A DNA stretch of 15,766 bases from a bacterium (lineage in GTDB: Bacteria > Arandabacterota > Arandabacteria > Arandabacterales > Arandabacteraceae): NCBI GenBank assembly GCA_025774405.1, contig JALGWB010000014.1, forward strand, positions 1-15,766. Reading direction: 5' to 3'. How positions within the stretch are numbered: position 1 is the first letter of the stretch; each line of letters starts with the position of its first letter. Shown here piece by piece: positions 7,538-13,690 of the stretch. The position numbers and the translations under genes were made by a program. A model generated the notes under the pieces. The model made no database searches, was not told the origin of the DNA, and saw only the letters and a program-made list of their open reading frames with translations.

Positions 7538-8419
7538 ATGACTGCTACAGCACGCAGAACAGAGATCCAGGTCGGAATAGCTGTGATCCTGGGTGCCGTC
7601 ATTCTGGTTGTGGGCATAATGTGGCTTGGGGAGGTAAGGCTGAACCGAAACTGGGAGACCTACACAGTCTATTTCGATGAGGTAGGTGGGCTTGAAGTGG
7701 GCGATCCCGTCGATGTCTCCGGGCTTGAGCTTGGCAAGGTTGGGAGTATAACACTTGAAGGTGGACGCGTAAGAACGGATCTGCTTATCCAGGCAGGAGT
7801 GGTCCTCAGGGAAGACTGCACCGTCGAGATCCGGAGCATCGGGCTGATGGGTGAGAAGTATATCCACATATTGCCTGGCAAGACCGGTGACGTGCTTAAA
7901 GCCGGGTCAAGCATTGAGGGTATCTACAAGGCTGGACTGCCGGAGGTCGTTGCGGGGATGGGTGAGGTAATGGTCGATATGAAAGCCGCTGCTGCCGCTC
8001 TCAAACAAGCAATTGGAAGTGGACAGGATAACAAAGGGTTGGGACAGAGTCTGGCAAATCTTGATGCGATGCTTAAGGAGATAGTCAGTCTCTTGAGAGA
8101 AACCCGTGCTGATATAGCTGAGACAGCCGAAAACATGAGGCAGGCTTCTCAAGGGCTGAATGAAGTGATTGGTAGCCGGAAGGATCAAATAAAGGAAGGC
8201 ATCGAAAGATTCTCACGGGCTGCACAGCGCTTTGATTCCTTGACTGTGACCTTGCGACAGATTGCCGACAGCATCGAGCGTGGTGAAGGCAGCCTCGGAA
8301 TGCTCATAAAGGAGAAAAAACTTTACGAACAGCTGGACGCAACGCTTGAGAATCTTAACTTACTAATTGAGGATATCAAGGAACACCCTGAGCGTTATAT
8401 TAAGCTTGAGATATTCTAG
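7538..8419 (+). CDS. mlaD: MlaD-type MCE-domain lipid transport protein
   Basis: This 293-residue protein is the substrate-binding MCE component, anchored in the inner membrane and exposed to the periplasm. An uncleaved signal-anchor helix lies at about 11-31 (VGIAVILGAVILVVGIMWL). The MCE domain follows (about 40-115), with VYFDEVGGLEVGDPVDVSG and IRSIGLMGEKYIHILPG. A long alpha-helical region (about 135-250) should build the hexameric tube, and the end GSLGMLIKEKKLYEQLD...HPERYIKLEIF matches the usual tail of long MlaD proteins in diderms outside the Enterobacteria. The start is ATG 7538, four bases after the mlaF stop, with GAGGAG 7 bases upstream; the open frame continues upstream inside mlaF but is not MCE-like. 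E. coli MlaD is much shorter (183 residues). Confidence 0.94.
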   Translation: MTATARRTEIQVGIAVILGAVILVVGIMWLGEVRLNRNWETYTVYFDEVGGLEVGDPVDVSGLELGKVGSITLEGGRVRTDLLIQAGVVLREDCTVEIRSIGLMGEKYIHILPGKTGDVLKAGSSIEGIYKAGLPEVVAGMGEVMVDMKAAAAALKQAIGSGQDNKGLGQSLANLDAMLKEIVSLLRETRADIAETAENMRQASQGLNEVIGSRKDQIKEGIERFSRAAQRFDSLTVTLRQIADSIERGEGSLGMLIKEKKLYEQLDATLENLNLLIEDIKEHPERYIKLEIF

Positions 8420-8447
8420 ATGAGGGTGGTCCGGGGGAGGAACGGCG

Positions 8448-9413
8448 GTGTTAATAATTCGGGCAGTCTTGTTAGCTCTATTCAGTCTTGCGGGTTATTA
8501 TTTCTTCAGGTCGCAGGGCTGGCATCCCATCGCAGGGCTTGCAGTCGGGTTTGGACTTGCCTCAAGCATAATCTTCGGGGAGATCAAACTCCAGGGGCGT
8601 TCGGGCAGGGAAATCCTTGCAGGGGTAGTGGGGCTGATACTGGGGCTGATTGTTGCGATTCTGCTTGGCTGGGTGATCTTTCAGATCCCGGCTATACGTG
8701 ATTATCAGCATCGTTATTTTGTCATTGTCGTTATCGCCCTCGTATTGGGCTACATGGGTGCCGTTGTTGGCATCAGGAAACGTGGTGAGCTTCGGCTCGC
8801 CAGCTGGCACCATGGGGAAGAAGGCGTGCCCAAAGTGCTTGACACGAGTGTGATCATCGATGGCCGCATAGCCGACATCTGTGAAAGTCACTTCATCGAG
8901 GGTAAAATCGTAATACCCAAGTTTGTGCTCGATGAGCTCCAGCAGATTGCGGATTCGCCAGATCCTATCAAGCGGAATCGAGGTCGGCGAGGGCTCGATG
9001 TCCTAAGAAGGATGCAGCTCAGGAAGGATCTGCTCGTTATCATTGATGACTTCGATCCACCTGGTGAGACTGAGGTTGATGCCAAGCTCGTCAAGCTGGC
9101 ACGCCATCGTCATGCCAAGATCATAACCAATGATTTCAATCTCAACAAGGTGGCACAGCTTCACGGAATAATGGTGCTCAATGTCAATGAACTCGCCAAT
9201 GCCCTCAAGCCAGTTGTATTGCCCGGCGAGGAGCTAAGCGTTCGCGTGATGAAACGAGGTAAGGAGCCTGATCAGGGGGTCGGCTATCTCGATGACGGCA
9301 CAATGGTGGTTGTCGATGGTGGTAGCCAGCTGCTCAACAGGACAGTGACCGTAGTCATAACCAGTGTCCTCCAGACAGCAGTTGGCAGGATGATCTTTTC
9401 AAAGGTGAAATAG
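8448..9413 (+). CDS. Membrane-anchored PIN/TRAM domain protein (YacL family)
   Basis: The 321-residue product has four predicted membrane helices (about 2-20, 28-46, 56-78, 90-109), then a PIN nuclease domain and a C-terminal TRAM domain, the architecture of B. subtilis YacL. PIN acidic residues are visible: Asp132 in VLDTSVIIDGR, Glu163 in VLDELQQ, Asp211 in VDAKLVKLA and Asp229 in TNDFNLNKVA, so catalytic competence is plausible. The TRAM part (about 255-320) contains GVGYLDDGTMVVVDGG and is expected to bind RNA. The start is GTG 8448 with an excellent GGGGGAGGA at 8433-8441. The gene precedes ispD-ispF, as in Firmicutes. The substrate is unknown; a membrane-tethered RNA-processing role is inferred only from domains. 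Confidence 0.93.
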   Translation: MLIIRAVLLALFSLAGYYFFRSQGWHPIAGLAVGFGLASSIIFGEIKLQGRSGREILAGVVGLILGLIVAILLGWVIFQIPAIRDYQHRYFVIVVIALVLGYMGAVVGIRKRGELRLASWHHGEEGVPKVLDTSVIIDGRIADICESHFIEGKIVIPKFVLDELQQIADSPDPIKRNRGRRGLDVLRRMQLRKDLLVIIDDFDPPGETEVDAKLVKLARHRHAKIITNDFNLNKVAQLHGIMVLNVNELANALKPVVLPGEELSVRVMKRGKEPDQGVGYLDDGTMVVVDGGSQLLNRTVTVVITSVLQTAVGRMIFSKVK

Positions 9414-9451
9414 GAAATAGGTTCGGGTGAAAATGATCTGGAGAGAGCAAA

Positions 9452-10213
9452 ATGGTAGGTGCAGTGATTGTAGGAGCAGGCGAAGGGCGGAGGATGGGTG
9501 GAAGCGGCAGGAAACAGTTTACCAAAGTGGGTGGAAAGCCCATCATTGCTTATACACTGGAAGTCTTCGAGGTTTCTGAGGCCGTCAATCACATTGTTGC
9601 GGTTGTTCCACGTGACTCAATCGAGTGGACAAAGGAAGAGGTGGTTGAAGCCTACGGTCTTAAGAAGGTGCGTGCAGTTGTAGGTGGCGGCGAGACCCGT
9701 CAGCAATCGGTTTTTAACGGGCTTAAGGCTCTTGATCCAAAGACCACCTTTGTTGTTATCCACGATGCAGTAAGACCGCTGGTGACTGATCTTCTCATAA
9801 AGAGGGTTATCGATGCTGCTCGTAAAACTGGAGCTGCAATCACGGGGGTGCCTGCCAGAGACACTGTTAAGCAGGTCGAAAGTGGTGAGATTGTAGGTAC
9901 ACTTGACAGGCGTCTCCTCTGGCTTGCGCAGACGCCACAATGTTTTCGTCACGATCTGATCTTTGAAGCCCACAAACGTGCAGCTCAGGAAGGATTTCTT
10001 GCGACTGATGATGCATGCCTCGTGGAGAAATATGGTGCAAAGGTGACAGTTGCGGTCGGGAGTTATAGCAATTTCAAGATAACCTCGCCTGAGGATCTGC
10101 CGGTTTTCGAATATTTTCTTAAACAGGAAAATCGCGCCAGGTTGTCAGCGTCGAAGCCCAGGCACCGCAGAAGGCGTCCCAGGACGCAGCGGCAACGTTC
10201 AAGGAGGCGCTAA
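9452..10213 (+). CDS. ispD: 2-C-methyl-D-erythritol 4-phosphate cytidylyltransferase
   Basis: IspD transfers CMP from CTP to methylerythritol phosphate in the non-mevalonate (MEP) isoprenoid pathway. The nucleotide-binding loop reads VGAGEGRRMGGSGRKQF (7-23) with Arg14 and Lys21. Other family blocks are GGGETRQQSVFNGL, HDAVRPLV, PARDTVKQV, LAQTPQCFRHDL, ATDDACLVE and NFKITSPEDL. The catalytic core ends near residue 225; a further 28 residues contain 13 arginines and are foreign to the family (usual total about 225-235). The start ATG follows GGAGAG by 6 bases and the upstream stop by 38. Only TAA-GGC separates this frame from the ispF start, and both genes share one reading frame. The alternative reading of the tail region is discussed in the findings. 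Enzyme identity is secure; the tail is the uncertain part. Confidence 0.95.
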   Translation: MVGAVIVGAGEGRRMGGSGRKQFTKVGGKPIIAYTLEVFEVSEAVNHIVAVVPRDSIEWTKEEVVEAYGLKKVRAVVGGGETRQQSVFNGLKALDPKTTFVVIHDAVRPLVTDLLIKRVIDAARKTGAAITGVPARDTVKQVESGEIVGTLDRRLLWLAQTPQCFRHDLIFEAHKRAAQEGFLATDDACLVEKYGAKVTVAVGSYSNFKITSPEDLPVFEYFLKQENRARLSASKPRHRRRRPRTQRQRSRRR

Positions 10214-10216
10214 GGC

Positions 10217-10687
10217 TTGCTCAAGGTCGGCATGGGCTATGACATTCATAGGCTCGAGGAGAGCAGAAAGCTTGTCATTGGGGGGGTCGAGATTCCTCAT
10301 GATAAGGGGCTTGCTGGGCACAGTGACGGTGATGTACTCATCCATGCGATCATCGATGCTTTGCTGGGTGCATGTACCGAGGGCGATATCGGAAAGCACT
10401 TCCCCGATGGCGATCCAAAATACAAAGGCATATCGAGCGTGGAGCTACTTTCCGAGGTTCGCAGGCTTGTGGCAAAGATGGGAAGGATTGAGCACATCGA
10501 TTGCACGGTGGTCGCCGAGGCTCCCAAACTCGCCACATATATTGATAGCATGAGACAGAAGCTCGGCGAAGTGCTTGAGCTGAGCGGCGATAAGATATCT
10601 GTCAAAGCCAAAACTGCTGAGGGGCTTGGTCCTGTTGGTGAGCAAAAGGCGATTGAAGCCTACGCGGTTGCTCTTGTTGACCTTTAG
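10217..10687 (+). CDS. ispF: 2-C-methyl-D-erythritol 2,4-cyclodiphosphate synthase
   Basis: IspF cyclises CDP-ME 2-phosphate to MEcPP, two steps after IspD (IspE intervenes). The 156-residue size is standard. Metal ligands Asp9 and His11 (GYDIHRL) and the histidine in GHSDGDVLIHA are present, followed by DALLGACTEGDIGKHFPD. The 3' part has DCTVVAEAPKL and VKAKTAEGLGPVGEQKAIEAYAVAL. The family-typical HSDAD reads HSDGD here. Start TTG at 10217 is preferred because AAGGAGGCG (10201-10208) is well placed and the family N-terminus has four or five residues before GYD; ATG 10232 would remove them. It is the last gene of the long operon: a 130-base gap containing a promoter follows. Confidence 0.95.
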   Translation: MLKVGMGYDIHRLEESRKLVIGGVEIPHDKGLAGHSDGDVLIHAIIDALLGACTEGDIGKHFPDGDPKYKGISSVELLSEVRRLVAKMGRIEHIDCTVVAEAPKLATYIDSMRQKLGEVLELSGDKISVKAKTAEGLGPVGEQKAIEAYAVALVDL

Positions 10688-10759
10688 CGGAAGCCGTTGG
10701 TTTGAGATGGGTACTATCTGGCAGGAATCAGCTTTAGGCTGAGCCCGGCAATCGGTTTT

Positions 10760-10768
10760 TGTTAGAAT
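10760..10768 (+). promoter_or_regulatory. Extended -10 promoter for ddl
   Basis: TGT-TAGAAT is an extended -10 element (TGn followed by a 5/6 match to TATAAT) ending 49 bases before the ddl ATG. The -35 region is poor (ctgagc at 10739-10744 with an 18-base spacer), which extended -10 promoters tolerate. Upstream, a perfect 5-bp stem TCAGC/GCTGA with loop TTTAG (728-742 of the 10,000 block, i.e. 10728-10742) is not followed by a T-run, so it does not look like a terminator. The rest of the 10688-10817 gap shows no other feature. Confidence 0.45.
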
Positions 10769-10817
10769 CGATCTTCCTTTTTCGTCAGACTGAGGGGAAG
10801 ACAGCAAGGAGGTTACC

Positions 10818-11780
10818 ATGAGGATTCTTGTTCTTATGGGTGGCACCTCTAGCGAAAGGGAGGTTTCGCTCAATAGTGGAAGATCGGTTGCCCAGGGTTT
10901 GAAATCAAAAGGACACGAAGTTGTCGAATATGATCTCAATCCTGACCAGGGAAGAGACATTTCAGATCTGCTCGAGCAGGTCACGGATTCAATCGATGTT
11001 GTCTTCATAGCTCTTCATGGTGGTTGTGGCGAGGATGGGACAATCCAGGCGTTGCTTAATCTTGCTGGGGTTCCCTACACAGGTTCCGGGGTCCGCTCAA
11101 GCGCTCTATGCATGGACAAAATTGCTACCAAGATCTTTTTCGAATATCACAGGATAAGCACACCGCCCTGGTTTTCGGTTTCAGCACATGATTGGGACAT
11201 GGATGGTACGCTTGGGGTTATCCAGAGGATCGGCGGCTTTCCGGTTGTGGTGAAGCCGGCTGATCAGGGCTCAACAATTGGCGTCTCGATCATCAAGGGG
11301 GCTGACGATCTTGAGAATGCAATAGACCTGGCTCGAAACTATTCGGCGAGGGTGGTGGTGGAAAGGTACATCGAGGGGCGGGAGTTGAGTGTTCCCATTC
11401 TTGGCAAGCAGGCGTTACCGATAATCGAGATTAGACCAAAGCAGGGTTTCTATGATTACACCCGAAAGTATACCAGGGGCATGACGACCTACCACTGCCC
11501 TGCTCCCATTGATGAGAAAGTTGCAATGAGGATCCAGAGTGATGCTTTGAAAGCATATACCATCCTTGGTTGCAGCGATTTTGGCAGGGTGGACCTGCGG
11601 CTGAGCAATGATGGTGAGCCTTATTTTCTTGAAGTCAATACAATTCCTGGAATGACCGAGACCAGTCTTGTACCGATGTCTGCCGAGGCTGTCGGGATCT
11701 CGTTTGCTGAGCTTGTTGATCAGATTGTGGCTAGCGCCATAGGTAGAACAACAGCGATTGAACCAAAGCACGGGGGTTAG
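10818..11780 (+). CDS. ddl: D-alanine--D-alanine ligase
   Basis: Ddl uses ATP to join two D-alanines for the peptidoglycan pentapeptide. The 320 residues form an ATP-grasp protein: GGTSSEREVSLNSG with Glu13 at the N-terminus, ALHGGCGEDGTIQALL, the cap VPYTGSGVRSSALCMDK, the phosphate loop VVKPADQGSTIGVS, VERYIEGRELSVPIL, the omega loop YDYTRKYTRGMTTYHCPAP and the metal-binding FLEVNTIPGMTETSLVP. The KY in the omega loop keeps the tyrosine associated with D-Ala-D-Ala rather than D-Ala-D-lactate products. In the substrate loop the usual HGxxGEDG has a cysteine (HGGCGEDG). An ideal AAGGAGGT (10806-10813) precedes ATG 10818. It probably heads a second transcription unit with the M42 peptidase, btpA and cysS genes. 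Confidence 0.96.
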   Translation: MRILVLMGGTSSEREVSLNSGRSVAQGLKSKGHEVVEYDLNPDQGRDISDLLEQVTDSIDVVFIALHGGCGEDGTIQALLNLAGVPYTGSGVRSSALCMDKIATKIFFEYHRISTPPWFSVSAHDWDMDGTLGVIQRIGGFPVVVKPADQGSTIGVSIIKGADDLENAIDLARNYSARVVVERYIEGRELSVPILGKQALPIIEIRPKQGFYDYTRKYTRGMTTYHCPAPIDEKVAMRIQSDALKAYTILGCSDFGRVDLRLSNDGEPYFLEVNTIPGMTETSLVPMSAEAVGISFAELVDQIVASAIGRTTAIEPKHGG

Positions 11781-11784
11781 GGCG

Positions 11785-12849
11785 ATGGATGCAACACAGC
11801 AGTTGATGAAGGATCTTACGGAGGTGAATGGGATTTCAGGTTTTGAGAAAGAAGTTGCAAAGGTAATTGAGAAGCACCTCAAGCCACTTGCAACAATTAC
11901 CTATGATCGATTGGGGAGCATTATCTGCCGGAAGGAGGGCTCATCGTCGGCTCCGAAGGTGATGCTGGCTGCCCACATGGATGAGGTCGGCTTTATCGTA
12001 AAGCAGATTACCAAGGAGGGATTCTTGAAATTCATCCCCGTGGGTGGATGGTGGAGCCACGTTATTCTCGGTCATCGTGTCATCATCAAGGCGCGTAGAG
12101 GGGATGTGATAGGTGTTGTTGGGTCAAAACCCCCACATGAGCTTAAGGATGAAGAGCGGCGCAAGGTGATTGACATAAATGATATGCATATTGATGTCGG
12201 GGCAACACGCAAGTTTGATGTTGAGAAAAGGCTGGGTATAAGGGTTGGTGATCCTATCATACCATGGAGCCCTTTCCAGATCATGGCGAATCCGAAGACT
12301 TACCTGGCAAAGGCATGGGATGATCGTATAGGCTGTGCCATCATGATTGAAGTGATAAGGAATCTTTCGAGAATGAAACATCCCAATACAGTTTACGGTG
12401 TGGGGACTGTTCAGGAAGAGGTTGGTTTGCGCGGCGCACAAACAAGCGCCGCTGTTGTCGATCCAGATGTCGCTTTTGCGCTCGAGGTCTCGATCGCCCA
12501 TGACACCCCAGGCTTTGGGACAGATGAGGTCGAGGCTCTCGGTTCAGGTCCAGCCATATTGGTTTACGATCGGACGATGATACCCAACAGGAATCTGCTT
12601 GATCTCGTACTTGAAGTGGCAAAGAAAAAGCGAATCCCCTTCCACCTTGCCTCAATTGCCAGAGGTGGTACTGACACCGGTAGGATCCATCTCAACAGGG
12701 CAGGTGTTCCATCCATTGTGATTGGTGTTGCCACAAGGTACATCCATAGTCACACGGGCATAATCCATCGTGATGACTACGACAATGCAGTCAGACTGGT
12801 GACAGAAGTTATAAAGGTACTCGACAAGAAGAAGGTAGCATCGCTCTAG
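11785..12849 (+). CDS. M42 family metallo-aminopeptidase (YsdC-like)
   Basis: This 354-residue cytosolic peptidase belongs to M42 (TET/glutamyl aminopeptidase group, closest in motifs to B. subtilis YsdC). Predicted metal and catalytic residues are His64 in AAHMDEVGF, Asp179 bridging in KAWDDRIGC, Glu211 (general base) and Glu212 in TVQEEVGLRGA, and His321 in RYIHSH. At residue 234, where the family normally has Asp in an AL/I-D-V motif, there is Glu (ALEVSIAHDTPG). YsdC-like blocks VGGWW, VGSKPPH and HRDDYDNAV support the subgroup. The start ATG 11785 gives the usual N-terminus; TTG 11758 would extend it into ddl. Such enzymes form dodecamers that trim peptides released by proteases. The stop is 7 bases before btpA. 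Confidence 0.94.
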   Translation: MDATQQLMKDLTEVNGISGFEKEVAKVIEKHLKPLATITYDRLGSIICRKEGSSSAPKVMLAAHMDEVGFIVKQITKEGFLKFIPVGGWWSHVILGHRVIIKARRGDVIGVVGSKPPHELKDEERRKVIDINDMHIDVGATRKFDVEKRLGIRVGDPIIPWSPFQIMANPKTYLAKAWDDRIGCAIMIEVIRNLSRMKHPNTVYGVGTVQEEVGLRGAQTSAAVVDPDVAFALEVSIAHDTPGFGTDEVEALGSGPAILVYDRTMIPNRNLLDLVLEVAKKKRIPFHLASIARGGTDTGRIHLNRAGVPSIVIGVATRYIHSHTGIIHRDDYDNAVRLVTEVIKVLDKKKVASL

Positions 12850-12856
12850 ATTGCCG

Positions 12857-13690
12857 ATGGAACAATTCAGGAAGGTTTTCGGTCAGCCCAGGGTTGCAAT
12901 TGGAGTTATCCATCTCGTGCCCCTTCCCGGGAGTCCGGGCTTTACAGGGGATTTCGATTCTGTTGCCAGACGTGCCATTGCCGAGGCAACCATGCTTGAG
13001 GCTGCAGGATTCAATGGGCTGATAGTTGAGAACTTTGGCGACATGCCTTTCCTGAAGGAAGGGACTCCTGCCGAGACCGTAGCTTCAATGGCTATCGTTG
13101 CGCGAGAAATCGTTCAATCGGTCAATGTTCCGGTCGGTGTGAATGTCCTGCGGAACGACTTCGATGCTGCACTTGCGGTGGCAGCTACGAGCGGTTGCCG
13201 CTTTGTCCGCCTCAATGTTCTGGTCGGGGCATACATAGCTACCGAGGGTCTGATTGAGGGAAGGCCGGGCGAGGTCCATCGTCGGAGGCAAGCTCTCAAC
13301 CCTGAAATCCTTATCCTTGCCGATGTGATGGTGAAGCATGCGTATAGGATCGGCGAGACTGACATCTGCGATGATGCGCTTGATGTTGCTGAGCGAGGCA
13401 GAGCCGATTGTCTCATCATCACTGGTCGTCGAACTGGAAGTCCGCCTGACGGGGAAGACCTAAAGCGCGTGCGAACGGTGCTCGAAGAGAATAACATGAA
13501 GGTTCCGTTACTTGTCGGAAGTGGTGTCACGCCAGCCAATGCGGAGAAATTTCTCAAACTTGCCGATGGCTTCATTGTTAGCAGCTATCTGCGGGAGGGT
13601 GGTAAGGCTGGTGAAGCTTTGGATGCCAAAAGACTTAAGGAATTCAAGATGGTGCTTGAGGAGGTGTCAAGAAAGACGTGGGCCTGGTGA
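12857..13690 (+). CDS. BtpA/SgcQ family TIM-barrel protein
   Basis: The 277-residue product belongs to the BtpA family (BtpA of cyanobacteria, SgcQ of E. coli), related to the phosphate-binding TIM barrels. Evidence is the N-terminal IGVIHLVPLPGSPGF, EAAGFNGLIVENFGDMPF, NVPVGVNVLRNDFDAAL, CRFVRLNVLVGA, the strand LADVMVKHAY, TGRRTGSPP and the C-terminal PLLVGSGVTPANAEKFLKLADGFIVSSYLR with a likely phosphate-binding GSG loop. Cyanobacterial BtpA affects photosystem I accumulation, but the general reaction is unknown; homologues are common in non-photosynthetic bacteria and archaea. Start: ATG 12857 is chosen, with in-frame TTG 12851 as the alternative; neither has a strong Shine-Dalgarno (GAAGGT at 12831-12836 is distant), so coupling to the peptidase gene is likely. 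It overlaps cysS by 13 bases. Confidence 0.9.
   Translation: MEQFRKVFGQPRVAIGVIHLVPLPGSPGFTGDFDSVARRAIAEATMLEAAGFNGLIVENFGDMPFLKEGTPAETVASMAIVAREIVQSVNVPVGVNVLRNDFDAALAVAATSGCRFVRLNVLVGAYIATEGLIEGRPGEVHRRRQALNPEILILADVMVKHAYRIGETDICDDALDVAERGRADCLIITGRRTGSPPDGEDLKRVRTVLEENNMKVPLLVGSGVTPANAEKFLKLADGFIVSSYLREGGKAGEALDAKRLKEFKMVLEEVSRKTWAW

Noticed and set aside
10728..10760. Possible terminator after ispF: stem TCAGC/GCTGA and a later CCG/CGG pair before TTTTT.
   Set aside because: The 5-bp stem is not followed by a T-run, and the stem next to the T-run is only 3 bp, too weak for a Rho-independent terminator.
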